Origin: Methylococcaceae bacterium
GTDB lineage: Bacteria > Pseudomonadota > Gammaproteobacteria > Methylococcales > Methylomonadaceae
Direction: 5' to 3'
NCBI GenBank assembly: GCA_014191975.1
Contig: BJHG01000010.1
Location: 1 to 42,999 of the forward strand
DNA length: 42,999 nt
Shown here: positions 1-8,633 of the stretch, one piece after another
Layout: each line of letters starts with the position of its first letter
How positions within the stretch are numbered: the stretch's first letter is position 1
Program-made: the position numbers and the translations under genes
The notes under the pieces: generated by a model
Seen by the model: only the letters and a program-made list of their open reading frames with translations
Told to the model about the DNA's origin: nothing
Databases searched by the model: none

Positions 1-583
1 CGCTTTATTTGTTTGGCGTGATGACTAAGCACACCGACATTAAACAGATTCACACTTACACAGATCGTCATCTGCGTGATTGATTTCTAAAAATACCCGG
101 TTATACGGCGTTTGTTCAACGTTTAAACCGCGTAGCCGATGTCTTCGTGCCATTATTGACGCTGATTCAAAACGAACAAGAAGGTACAGGCTCCCGAATA
201 TATTGGCGTAACAGGGGCAAGCCATCATGATGGCAAAATCTTTGACCAAATCCGTCCTGTTTTACACAACAACTATCTTTATGGTGATAAAGCCTATCTG
301 CGTTCAGATCCGAAACAAGTCATGGAAGACCAAAACTTAGTCGTTTTAACCCCCTGTCAAAAAACAGAAAGGGCAAAGACTCAACGCAGATGAGAAGCAA
401 CGATCAACTACCCTTTCTCGCATTCGCCAGCCGATTGAGTCTCTTTTTTCCTGGATTGAACAGCAAACAGGCATTGAATGTGCCAGCAAAGTGCGCTCAT
501 ACAATGGACTTTTGGTTCATGTTCTCGGCAAAGTCGTTGCCGCATTTTATTTTTGGAACTTTGTTCGGGCTTTTAGCTCTTAA
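1..583 (+). pseudogene. Decayed DDE transposase, probably IS982-like, cut by window start
   Basis: Conceptual translation gives transposase fragments in shifting frames. The first reads YLFGVMTKHTDIKQ followed by an in-frame TGA at 81-83, where the family has Trp (HLRD-stop-F). The second reads PEYIGVTGASHHDGKIFDQ and ends GDKAYLRSD. The third reads SRIRQPIESLFSWIEQQTG and runs to TAA at 581-583. The middle of the catalytic domain is missing near 185-195, where the frame also changes, and a further frame change lies near 370. The element is therefore dead. The 5' end lies outside the window and I found no clear terminal inverted repeats. The family assignment is from remembered sequence style and is less certain than the pseudogene call. 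It lies immediately beyond the secD terminator, where secF would normally be. Confidence 0.8.
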
Positions 584-728
584 TTCGCATTTGAGTCAAA
601 TCTGACAGAACCTAATCGAGGCACAACGTTTAGATTATTACTTCCGTTGGTTTCAAATGACTAAACGATTGAGAATTCAACTATTTTCAGTGTAGGAAAA
701 ATACTGAATTATTTCATCTAACGCAATA

Positions 729-766
729 AAAAAAGGCGCGATGTTTTTAACATCGCGCCTTTTTTA
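729..766 (-). terminator. Intrinsic terminator after secD
   Basis: A perfect 11-bp stem (735-745 with 749-759, three-base loop) is flanked by an A run on one side and a T run on the other, so it can work in both directions. It lies 22 bp past the secD stop codon and ends the yajC-secD transcript before any secF. The stretch 584-728 between this and the dead transposase shows no gene. Confidence 0.85.
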
Positions 767-781
767 GCAGAATTTCAAAAA

Positions 782-2626
782 CTAGATTGACAATTTTTCA
801 ACATGCTTATCGCCATAAACCCAGTTTATAATCATCCTTGTACCTGTAATCGCGGTGAACATTGACGACAAAATACCGATGATTAACGTCACAGCAAAAC
901 CTTTTACTGAGCCTGTACCGAAAGCAAACAACACAATCGCGACGATTAAATTCGTGAAATGTGAGTCGAAAATTGTCCCAAATGCTTTTTCGTAACCACT
1001 AAAAATAGAAGCTTGTGGACTATTACCCAAACCAAGCTCTTCTTTAATTCGCTCAAAAATTAACACGTTTGCATCGACCGACATACCAACGGTAAGGATA
1101 ATCCCCGCAATTCCAGGTAGTGTGAGTGTTGCTTGTAACATCGACAAAATTGCCACAACAATTACCACGTTAAACGCTAACGCCATATTTGCAATCATTC
1201 CGAACAGTTTGTAATAAATTGCCATGAAAAACACAACTAACGCGAAACCGACGAAAAATGACAGCATGCCTTTATCTATATTATCTTGACCAAGGCTGGG
1301 TCCAACGGTGCGTTCTTCGATAATATCAACAGGTGCCGCCAAAGCGCCAGCTCGCAATAATAATGATAAAGTACGTGCCTCTTGTGGACTGTCTAAACCT
1401 GTAGTTTGAAAACGTTTACTGAATACACCTTGAATTGTGGCAATACTGATAACTTTTTCGATTTTCTCTTTGTGACGAATTTTTTGACCATTCACTACGC
1501 GGGTTTCGTTTTTGTATTCAATAAATACTACCGCCATTGGTTTACCGATGCTTATTTGGGTTAGTTTTCCCATTTTCGCAGCACCAAGTCCGTTAAGGGA
1601 AATACTAACCGACGGTCGACCGTCATCATCACTACTCGAAGATGAATCTACGATTTGATCACCCGTGATAATAATACGTTTATCAAGCAAAATTGGACTG
1701 CCATTTTTTTCATAATACAAACGGCTACCGATAGGCGCATGACCTGAAACCGCTTGCTGAACATCGTGTTCAGTATCAACTAAACGATATTCAAGTGTTG
1801 CGGTAGTACCTAAAATTTCTTTGGCGCGTGATGTATCTTGTACGCCAGGCAATTGAACCATGATGCGGTTTTCACCTTGTTGTTGAATGACGGGTTCGGC
1901 AACGCCTAATTCATTGACACGATTACGCAATGTTGTCATGTTTTGTGCAACGGCATTTTTCTTGATTTCACGCACATCCGTCTCAGACATTTTTAACCAA
2001 ACTTGCTCTACCATTTCAGGTTCTGTTATTGCTAAACCCCGAAAATCTTTATTTAAAAGCGTCATTAATTCTGTTTTTTCATCTACAGATTTCAATGTGA
2101 TTTTGATAAAACCATTATCTTTCGTGATGGCTTGATAATGAATTTTCGCATCACGTAATGCCAAGCGTAAATCGTCGTTATAACGTTCTTCGGCTTGTTT
2201 AACCGCAGCATCCATATCGACTTCAAGTAGGAAATGTACACCGCCGCGTAAATCTAAACCCAAATACATCGCCTGTGCGCCAATGGTTTGTAACCATGCT
2301 GGCGTTGTCGGTGCAAGATTTAATGCTACGGTGTAATTATTGCCCATTTTATCTCGCAATAAATCCGCGACTTTCATTTGGTCGTCTGCATTGGTCAAAC
2401 GCGCTAACACTTTGCCGTTGTTGAATTCAAAGGTTTTTAACGGTGCGCCTGTGGTTTTAATGGTTGCTTCAATATCTGTCGCTTGTGCTTGTGTAAGCTT
2501 ATTTACGACGTGTGAAATTTGAACTGATGGATCGTCACCGTATAAATTGGGTAACGAGTAAATAATGGAAGTTAAAAATGCCAAAATAATGACAATATTT
2601 TTCCAAAAGGGAAAATGGTTTTGCAT
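782..2626 (-). CDS. secD: Protein translocase subunit SecD
   Basis: SecD is an inner-membrane RND-type component of the Sec holotranslocon. With SecF and YajC it uses the proton-motive force to help proteins exit SecYEG on the periplasmic side. The 614 residues match the usual length in Gammaproteobacteria (about 615). An N-terminal membrane segment is followed by the first conserved motif GLDLRGGVHFLLEVDMDAA, then the large periplasmic domain with RVNELGVAEPVIQQQGENRI. A C-terminal bundle of membrane helices carries the family motif GMSVDANVLIFERIKEEL. It lies 17 bp after yajC in the usual order. What is odd is that a strong terminator and a dead insertion sequence follow, not secF, so the partner must be encoded elsewhere or be lost. 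The sequence itself looks intact. Confidence 0.97.
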   Translation of the reverse strand: MQNHFPFWKNIVIILAFLTSIIYSLPNLYGDDPSVQISHVVNKLTQAQATDIEATIKTTGAPLKTFEFNNGKVLARLTNADDQMKVADLLRDKMGNNYTVALNLAPTTPAWLQTIGAQAMYLGLDLRGGVHFLLEVDMDAAVKQAEERYNDDLRLALRDAKIHYQAITKDNGFIKITLKSVDEKTELMTLLNKDFRGLAITEPEMVEQVWLKMSETDVREIKKNAVAQNMTTLRNRVNELGVAEPVIQQQGENRIMVQLPGVQDTSRAKEILGTTATLEYRLVDTEHDVQQAVSGHAPIGSRLYYEKNGSPILLDKRIIITGDQIVDSSSSSDDDGRPSVSISLNGLGAAKMGKLTQISIGKPMAVVFIEYKNETRVVNGQKIRHKEKIEKVISIATIQGVFSKRFQTTGLDSPQEARTLSLLLRAGALAAPVDIIEERTVGPSLGQDNIDKGMLSFFVGFALVVFFMAIYYKLFGMIANMALAFNVVIVVAILSMLQATLTLPGIAGIILTVGMSVDANVLIFERIKEELGLGNSPQASIFSGYEKAFGTIFDSHFTNLIVAIVLFAFGTGSVKGFAVTLIIGILSSMFTAITGTRMIINWVYGDKHVEKLSI

Positions 2627-2643
2627 GACGTTTATTCCGCTGG

Positions 2644-2994
2644 TTATTGAGCGACTTTTTTATGCATCGCTTTATAAGTACCTTTAGGCATCATGCTTTC
2701 GATGTTGTGACGTTGAACTTGAATGAAGATATTGTCACTAATTTCAATTTTAACAAAGTTATCATCTACATCTGCAACCTTTCCTAAAATACCGCCCGAG
2801 GTTACAACCTCTGTGCCTTTAGCGAGAGCTTCAACCATTTGTTTTTTTTCTTTAGCCCGTTTGGCTTGAGGGCGTAAAAATAATATGTAAAAAAAGGCTA
2901 AAATACCTAAAGGAAAAAGCATTCCTTCTAAACCAGGTTGTTGTGCAGCGGCTGCGCCACCCTCAGCTAAAGCATCAGAAATTAAAAAACTCAT
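2644..2994 (-). CDS. yajC: Sec translocon accessory subunit YajC
   Basis: YajC is a small single-span inner-membrane protein that associates with SecDF. The 116 residues show a short N-terminal stretch, one hydrophobic helix (about residues 25-42, ending in the family hallmark FLRPQAKRAKE) and a cytoplasmic domain with GTEVVTSGGILGKVADV. The start is supported by a GAGG ribosome site about 7 bases upstream. It is the first gene of the yajC-secD unit. The tgt gene that usually precedes it is absent and rmuC diverges instead. The 283-bp divergent intergenic region (2995-3277) must hold promoters for both directions, but I could not pick a convincing box. Confidence 0.95.
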   Translation of the reverse strand: MSFLISDALAEGGAAAAQQPGLEGMLFPLGILAFFYILFLRPQAKRAKEKKQMVEALAKGTEVVTSGGILGKVADVDDNFVKIEISDNIFIQVQRHNIESMMPKGTYKAMHKKVAQ

Positions 2995-3277
2995 TGTATA
3001 TCCTCGTTATTTTTATAATGTGTGTGAAAAAAGAAGTAAATAAACAGCTATTATGCCATAGAAAATTTATCCAGCCGTGCAAACGTAATTTGAATCAGTA
3101 ATTCTTATTATTAAAATTACACATACTGCATAAAAAAATCTGTATAGAAAAAAAGAAGGTAGGTGATCGACTCTATATGAATCAATATGCCTACAGATGG
3201 GGATTTTGTTTTGTATCATGTGCGTCTATTTGACGATTTAGATTCATTATCAGTAATCACTACAAAAAAGGGACAGT

Positions 3278-4768
3278 ATGGAAACTCAAATTATTTCATT
3301 CGTATTTTTAATTACAGGAATTATTGTTGGTGGAATTGCCACATGGTTAATTTTTCGTAGTCAAACTACTATGGCAATCAATAATGCTCTCAATAATAAG
3401 CAGCTCGAATCCGTTAGGCTCAATGCGCGTCTTTTAGCTCTGCAAGATGAAAATAGTCGCCAACAGTTTGATCTTGATGAGGATAATGTTGAAATTGATA
3501 ATTTAAGAAATCAGCTTAACAACATGCAAAATGAACGTACTACGCTTGCAGAAAGAGCTTCTCATCAAGCAAAATCTATCCTTCAATTGGAGCAGGATAA
3601 AGAAAATCTAATTGTTCAAAAATCCGATTTATCGCATCAGATTCAAAACTGTACTGCCAAAATAGCCGAGTTGACGGTTCAACTCGAGGCAGAGCAAACA
3701 CAAGGAAAAGAAAAGATTGAGCTACTCAACAATGCTAAAGAACAATTAACTAACCAATTCAAATCGCTTGCTAATGATATTTTGGAGGAAAAAAGCAAGC
3801 GTTTTACTGAGCAAAATCAATCCAATATTGAACAATTACTTAGTCCATTAAAAACAAAACTACATGAATTTCAAGGTAAAATCGAAGATGTTTATGTCCA
3901 AGAAGGTAAAGATCGTAGTGCTTTGGGCGAACAAGTTAAGCAACTGATGTCGCTTAACCAACAACTATCTCAAGATGCTCATAATTTGACCAGTGCACTC
4001 AAAGGGCAAGCAAAAACCCAGGGAAATTGGGGGGAGTTTATTCTCGAACGAGTTTTAGAAAATTCAGGATTAACTAAAGGAGAGCATTATAAAACACAAG
4101 AAAGTTATACTCGTGAAGACGGCACACGAGCCCAACCCGATGTTATTATCTATTTGCCAGAAGGCAAACATATTATTGTTGATGCCAAGGTTTCCATCGT
4201 GGCTTATAACGATTATGCCAATGCAGAAAACGAAGTTGCTAAAAGTGCCGCATTAAAACGCCACATTATTTCTATTCGATCGCATCTCAAAGACCTTTCC
4301 AGTAAAAGTTATCAAGACCTCAATCAGCTTAATACATTGGATTACGTCATTATGTTTGTTCCGGTAGAACCTGCATTTATGTTGGCATTAGCAGAAGACG
4401 GTGAACTTTGGCAAGAAGCCTTAGCGAAAAATGTTTTTTTGGTTAGTCCCAGTACACTACTTTGCGTACTCAGAACGATTTCCCATTTATGGAAACAGGA
4501 GCAGCAAAGTCGTAATGCCCAAGATATTGCCAAACGTGGTGGCGAGTTATACGATAAATTGACGGGGTTTGTTATGGATTTAGAAAAAGTGGGTGATCGA
4601 TTACATCAGGCTCAAAAAAGTTATGACGATGCATTTAATAAGTTTAAATCTGGGCGCGGAAATGTAATCTCTCAAGCAGAAAAGTTAAAACAAATGGGGG
4701 TAAAGACAAGTAAGTCACTACCTGCACCACTTGTGGAATTTGCAATTGAAAACGCTATAAGTAATTAA
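3278..4768 (+). CDS. rmuC: DNA recombination protein RmuC
   Basis: RmuC-family proteins limit recombination at inverted repeats and are thought to have an endonuclease-like fold. The 496-residue product has an N-terminal membrane anchor (about residues 5-26, rich in Ile, Val and Gly). A long coiled coil runs from about 40 to 240. The conserved RmuC core includes TQGNWGEFILERVLENSGL, then RAQPDVIIYLPEGKHIIVDAKVS, which has the D...E/DxK look of a PD-(D/E)XK nuclease. The start is preceded by AAAAAGGGACAGT, giving a good ribosome site. It is followed after two bases by epmB, so the two are almost certainly co-transcribed with xerC. Length and motifs are normal for the family. Confidence 0.93.
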   Translation: METQIISFVFLITGIIVGGIATWLIFRSQTTMAINNALNNKQLESVRLNARLLALQDENSRQQFDLDEDNVEIDNLRNQLNNMQNERTTLAERASHQAKSILQLEQDKENLIVQKSDLSHQIQNCTAKIAELTVQLEAEQTQGKEKIELLNNAKEQLTNQFKSLANDILEEKSKRFTEQNQSNIEQLLSPLKTKLHEFQGKIEDVYVQEGKDRSALGEQVKQLMSLNQQLSQDAHNLTSALKGQAKTQGNWGEFILERVLENSGLTKGEHYKTQESYTREDGTRAQPDVIIYLPEGKHIIVDAKVSIVAYNDYANAENEVAKSAALKRHIISIRSHLKDLSSKSYQDLNQLNTLDYVIMFVPVEPAFMLALAEDGELWQEALAKNVFLVSPSTLLCVLRTISHLWKQEQQSRNAQDIAKRGGELYDKLTGFVMDLEKVGDRLHQAQKSYDDAFNKFKSGRGNVISQAEKLKQMGVKTSKSLPAPLVEFAIENAISN

Positions 4769-4770
4769 AT

Positions 4771-5760
4771 ATGAAAATAAGTTGGCAAACTCAAATGCAA
4801 AACGCATTCACGGATTTTAAAACGTTGTGTGAGTATTTACAGCTTTCGTTTGAGAGTTTGAATTTATCGAACGATGCGGCAAAAAAATTTCCATTGCGTG
4901 TACCACAAGCTTTTGCGTCACGGATTGAAAAATCGAATCCCAATGATCCCTTGTTGCGTCAAGTTTTGCCAATTGGTGATGAATTAAGCCATTATGACGG
5001 TTTTAGTGATGATCCGGTGGGTGATTTAAGTTCGGTGAAACAAACGGGATTGTTGCATAAATATTATGGGCGTGTTTTGTTAATTAACACTGGGGCGTGC
5101 GCGATTCATTGCCGTTATTGTTTTCGGCGTAATTTTCCTTATGCCGATTTAAAGCTGAATAAACTACAAGAAAATACCGTCATCGAAACCATTAAAAATG
5201 ATGAAACTATTAAAGAAGTAATTTTAAGTGGCGGCGATCCATTGATTTTAAACGATGCACGTTTGGAAAAATTGTTTGATGCGTTTGCAGAAATTCCAAC
5301 GTTAAAACGGATTCGGATTCATACACGTTTGCCGATTGTTTTACCAGATCGTGTAACGGAGGAATTACTGATTATTTTGAAAAATAGTCCGAAAAAAATT
5401 ATTGTGGTCATACATTGTAATCATGCGAATGAAATTGATGAAGATGTCGCGAAAGCTTGCCTGCGTTTAACCTCTGCAGGTGTTACCTTATTGAATCAAT
5501 CCGTTTTATTAAGTGGCGTGAATGATAGCGCGGCTGCACTATGTGAATTAAGCGAGCGTTTATTTGAGGTGGGTGTGTTGCCATATTATTTACATTTTTT
5601 GGACAAAGCGAATGGAACGGGACATTTTCAAGTGTCTGAAAGAGAGGCGTTAGCATTATTAAATACGGTTCAAAATCAATTGTCTGGCTATTTAGTCCCC
5701 AAATTGGTAACTGAACAAGCGGGCGAATTAGCAAAACAGTATTTAAAAAACGGAGGATGA
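4771..5760 (+). CDS. epmB: EF-P lysine 2,3-aminomutase EpmB
   Basis: This radical SAM enzyme converts (S)-alpha-lysine to (R)-beta-lysine, which EpmA then attaches to elongation factor P so that ribosomes pass polyproline stretches. The iron-sulfur motif CxxxCxxC is present as Cys110, Cys114 and Cys117 (GACAIHCRYCFRRNFPY). It is followed by the SGGDPL loop and the PLP-binding half typical of the lysine aminomutase family. The 329-residue length fits EpmB, not the longer catabolic KamA. Neither EpmA nor EF-P lies in the window. It begins two bases after rmuC ends, and its 3' end supplies the ribosome site for xerC. Confidence 0.93.
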   Translation: MKISWQTQMQNAFTDFKTLCEYLQLSFESLNLSNDAAKKFPLRVPQAFASRIEKSNPNDPLLRQVLPIGDELSHYDGFSDDPVGDLSSVKQTGLLHKYYGRVLLINTGACAIHCRYCFRRNFPYADLKLNKLQENTVIETIKNDETIKEVILSGGDPLILNDARLEKLFDAFAEIPTLKRIRIHTRLPIVLPDRVTEELLIILKNSPKKIIVVIHCNHANEIDEDVAKACLRLTSAGVTLLNQSVLLSGVNDSAAALCELSERLFEVGVLPYYLHFLDKANGTGHFQVSEREALALLNTVQNQLSGYLVPKLVTEQAGELAKQYLKNGG

Positions 5761-5761
5761 T

Positions 5762-6670
5762 TTGCAAGCCATCGCGATCAAACAACTTGCCGATTTTTTC
5801 ACACAATTAGAAATCGAAAAGTGTGTGTCGATTCATACACTGACAAATTATCAACGTGATTTGCGGCAATTAACAGATTTTTGCACAAAACAAAAATTTG
5901 AACATTGGGCAGAATTACAAACAAATGATATTCGTCAACACGTTGCTAATCGGCATCGATACGGGTTAAGTAGCGCGAGTTTACAGCGTGAATTGTCGGC
6001 GATGCGGTCTTTTTATCAGTATTTGTTAGCGAATAATTTAGCTACACTGAATCCTGCTAAATATGTCAAAGCCCCTAAAACAATTCGGAAATTACCCAAA
6101 ACCTTAGACGTTGATCAAATTAGTGGTTTATTGGATGCACGAGCAGATTCGGTTTTAGAGATTCGCGACGTGGCAATGTTTGAATTGTTTTATTCATCAG
6201 GTTTACGTTTGAGTGAATTGGTAGATTTGAATTTATCAGATTTAGATTTGTGTGATAAAATGTTGCGTGTTCAATCGGGGAAGGGTGGTAAATCACGCAT
6301 TTTACCTATTGGCGGTAAAGCGATTTTGGCAATTCAAACTTGGTTGCAGCATCGTGTGGCGCGAAATGAAATCGAAAAAGCTGTTTTTTTGTCTAAAAAT
6401 GGTGGTCGACTCTGCCAACGTAGTGTTCAAATTCGTTTGAAACAATGGTGCATTAAAAAAGGCGTTCCGCAACACGTTCATCCGCATGCTTTACGCCATT
6501 CTTTTGCCAGTCATTTATTGCAATCGAGTCAAGATTTGCGTGCTGTACAAGAGCTGCTTGGACACGTAAATATCAACACGACACAAATTTACACGCATTT
6601 AGATTTTCAGCATTTAGCTGAGGTTTATGACAACGCGCATCCTCGAGCGAAAAAGCGAGAACTCAAATAG
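5762..6670 (+). CDS. xerC: Tyrosine recombinase XerC
   Basis: XerC with XerD resolves chromosome dimers at dif. All catalytic residues of the tyrosine recombinases are visible: Arg149 (SSGLRLSEL), Lys174 (GKGGKSR), His242 and Arg245 (HPHALRHSFASHLL), His268 (LLGHVN) and the nucleophile Tyr277 (TQIYTHLDF). The ending TQIYTHLDFQHLAEVYDNAHPRAK is typical of XerC and not XerD. The start is TTG, chosen because GGAGG at 5752-5756, inside the end of epmB, sits five bases upstream and no ATG gives a full N-terminal domain. There is one base between epmB and xerC. The 3' end overlaps the convergent HopJ-domain gene by 8 bp. Confidence 0.95.
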   Translation: MQAIAIKQLADFFTQLEIEKCVSIHTLTNYQRDLRQLTDFCTKQKFEHWAELQTNDIRQHVANRHRYGLSSASLQRELSAMRSFYQYLLANNLATLNPAKYVKAPKTIRKLPKTLDVDQISGLLDARADSVLEIRDVAMFELFYSSGLRLSELVDLNLSDLDLCDKMLRVQSGKGGKSRILPIGGKAILAIQTWLQHRVARNEIEKAVFLSKNGGRLCQRSVQIRLKQWCIKKGVPQHVHPHALRHSFASHLLQSSQDLRAVQELLGHVNINTTQIYTHLDFQHLAEVYDNAHPRAKKRELK

Positions 6671-7004
6671 CTTTTAATGCTACACCATCAAAAATAATTC
6701 CAATCCAGCCGTGTTGCATAAATTGTCGAATATTTTGATGATCTTTTGCGTCAGGATTTTGTAAAACATCAACGTGATAATATTCACCAAATAACGATAA
6801 AGTCTGAATTTCTGTTAATTCGTGTAGTTTTGCGAAAGCAAAAATTTTGCATGATCCTTCATTTTGCGCGATGGCATTCTCAACTAATCCATTCTGAAAT
6901 GCTGTCGGTTGATAATCGTAATTTGCAGAAATAATCGCGATGGTTTCTATAAAACTGACTGGAATTTCCGTTTTAATCTTTGTTAAAAAAGCATTCAAAT
7001 TCAT
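6663..7004 (-). CDS. HopJ-domain protein
   Basis: The 113-residue protein matches the HopJ type III effector family, named for a Pseudomonas protein but widespread as a housekeeping-like small protein in free-living bacteria. Recognisable family blocks are ANYDYQPTAFQNG, GSCKIFAFAKLH, TLSLFGEYYHVDVL and DHQNIRQFMQHGW. It has no signal peptide or membrane segment, and its function is unknown. Its ATG overlaps the stop codon of the upstream isochorismatase-family gene (ATGA), so translation is probably coupled. There is no type III secretion gene nearby, so an effector role is unlikely here. Confidence 0.88.
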   Translation of the reverse strand: MNLNAFLTKIKTEIPVSFIETIAIISANYDYQPTAFQNGLVENAIAQNEGSCKIFAFAKLHELTEIQTLSLFGEYYHVDVLQNPDAKDHQNIRQFMQHGWIGIIFDGVALKAI

Positions 7005-7567
7005 CTTAATAAGCTCGAAATCATTTTGAAATCAGGGTGATTCGCGTCACGTAACCATTCAAATAAGACGGATTCATAATTTGTAATCACGACATTTTGT
7101 GATTGCAAACGTTGCAATGCATAAAATTTATGCTCAGCTTTTCGAGAACAAATCGCATCTTCTACAACATGAACTTGATAGCCGAGCGCAATTAAATCTA
7201 ATGCTGTTTGTAAAATACAAACGTGTGCTTCTTGACCGACTAAAATCACTTGTGTACGTTTTGTATTTTCTAACGCAGGCATAAAAGCACTTGCACTAGT
7301 GCATGAAAATGCGGTTTTTTCAAAAATTGGTGCGTTATTTGGTAAGGCTTCTTGCACCGATTTTTCCGTTTGCCCTAAGCCTTGCGGATATTGTTCGGTA
7401 ACTAAAATAGGAATTGCTAAATTTATCGCAGCTTCTAAAAGGCTGATTGTATTTTCGTGCATCGCTTCAGCTTCTTTTTCGACCATCACAGCGGATAATT
7501 TGCTTTGCATATCGACAATAACCAGCACTGATTCTAAATTTCTTAAAAGGGTAGGGTGTGTATTCAT
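7001..7567 (-). CDS. Isochorismatase-family cysteine hydrolase
   Basis: The 188-residue protein carries the catalytic triad of the isochorismatase-like hydrolases: Asp19 (VLVIVDMQ), Lys84 (FEKTAFSC) and the nucleophile Cys117 (VGQEAHVCILQTALDL). The closest remembered style is the YcaC-like group, whose physiological substrate is generally unknown. The start at 7567 was chosen because the family begins just before LESVLVIVDMQ. An upstream in-frame extension of 37 residues starting at 7678 looks unlike coding sequence. The ribosome site is weak. The stop overlaps the HopJ-domain gene start by 4 bp, so the two form one operon. The substrate cannot be predicted from sequence alone. Confidence 0.88.
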   Translation of the reverse strand: MNTHPTLLRNLESVLVIVDMQSKLSAVMVEKEAEAMHENTISLLEAAINLAIPILVTEQYPQGLGQTEKSVQEALPNNAPIFEKTAFSCTSASAFMPALENTKRTQVILVGQEAHVCILQTALDLIALGYQVHVVEDAICSRKAEHKFYALQRLQSQNVVITNYESVLFEWLRDANHPDFKMISSLLR

Positions 7568-7709
7568 GAAAAATAATCCAAATTTAAGTGTTACAAAATA
7601 ACCTGTCAAAATTGACGAAGTCGATGCCCGTGAATCAGCATAACGCAAAACCGATTCGTCATGAACTGGAAATTGCAATCGCTACTTAAAAATCTGCCAA
7701 TTGAAAATA

Positions 7710-7772
7710 CTATTGGCGTAAATCTTTAGATGCACGCACCACATCAGTTAGTTGATAAAACAAGCTAATCAT
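7710..7772 (-). pseudogene. Duplicated C-terminal tail of the pat acetyltransferase gene
   Basis: Read on the minus strand this gives MISLFYQLTDVVRASKDLRQ and a TAG stop. The end of the real pat gene at 8634 reads DVVRAIKDLRQ and stop. DNA similarity is also clear: GATGTGGTGCGTGC followed by TAAAGATTTACG in both. The fragment sits just downstream of the formate channel gene, so that gene is bracketed by the true pat 3' end and this relic. It is too short to be functional. The rest of 7568-7788 shows nothing I can identify. Confidence 0.65.
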
Positions 7773-7788
7773 TTGTCATGCCCCACTT

Positions 7789-8613
7789 TTATTTTTTCAA
7801 ATAAATAAACCAATACACCATTCCTACAAATACACTGCCGCCAGCTATGTTCCCCAAGGTAACGGGTAATAAATTCGCCATAAATCCCATGAAATTTAAA
7901 TGCGATAAATCGACTGTGCCGACAACCTTCATAATTTCTGGATTATATTGAGCAATAATGCCCGCTGGAATAAAGTACATATTCGCCACGGAATGTTCAA
8001 ATCCCATTGCCACAAAAGCAGTCACGGGGAAAATGATGGCAAGAATTTTATCCGTCACGGAATGGCACGCGAAACACAGCCACACCGCTAAACATACCAG
8101 CGCATTGCACAAAATACCGCGTGCAAATGCCGCAGTAAAACTAAGATTGACCTTTTCATTAGCGATAAGGATGGCTTTTGCACCAACTGCGCCGCCAGTC
8201 ATTAACCATTCGTCGCTAAGATAAATCAGAAAAACCACGCCTAATGAACCAATCAAATTCCCGATAAAGACTGCGCCCCAATTAGCAACCATTTGTTTGA
8301 GTGTAATTTTTTTATCGACATACGCCATAATCAACAGATTGTTGCCCGTGAATAATTCTGCGCCTGCGATAACCACTAAAATCAAACCTAAACAGAAACT
8401 TAATCCGCCTACCAATCTTGTAATACCTGGACTCATAGTGGAATTGTGAACCACCACGGTATAAAAAACAGAAGCAAAAGCAATGAATGCGCCTGCCAAT
8501 AACGCTAAAACAAAAACTTTTGATAAATCTGTCGCGCTTTTGCTAACGCCTATTTGTTCAATTCGCTCTGCGATTTCTTTCGGTTTGTACGCATCGTTAC
8601 TGAAGTTTTCCAT
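7789..8613 (-). CDS. Formate/nitrite channel, FocA-like
   Basis: The product is a 274-residue member of the FNT family, pentameric inner-membrane channels for formate, nitrite or related small anions. The sequence shows six hydrophobic segments, the family motif AELFTGNN in the first half and GFEHSVANMY in the second, which carries the conserved pore histidine. The GFEHS-AN form resembles FocA more than NirC, but substrate cannot be fixed from this alone. It lies 20 bp downstream of the pat gene and is probably co-transcribed with it. In a methanol oxidiser a formate channel is plausible, since formate is an intermediate of methanol oxidation. That link is inference. Confidence 0.92.
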   Translation of the reverse strand: MENFSNDAYKPKEIAERIEQIGVSKSATDLSKVFVLALLAGAFIAFASVFYTVVVHNSTMSPGITRLVGGLSFCLGLILVVIAGAELFTGNNLLIMAYVDKKITLKQMVANWGAVFIGNLIGSLGVVFLIYLSDEWLMTGGAVGAKAILIANEKVNLSFTAAFARGILCNALVCLAVWLCFACHSVTDKILAIIFPVTAFVAMGFEHSVANMYFIPAGIIAQYNPEIMKVVGTVDLSHLNFMGFMANLLPVTLGNIAGGSVFVGMVYWFIYLKK

Positions 8614-8633
8614 AGTTATCTCGTCGTATTTGT

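Noticed and set aside
6746..6934. Plus-strand frame opposite the HopJ-domain gene
   Set aside because: It is a shadow frame with no support.
7568..7678. 37-residue N-terminal extension of the isochorismatase-family gene
   Set aside because: The family begins close to the catalytic Asp, and the extension has no resemblance to known members.
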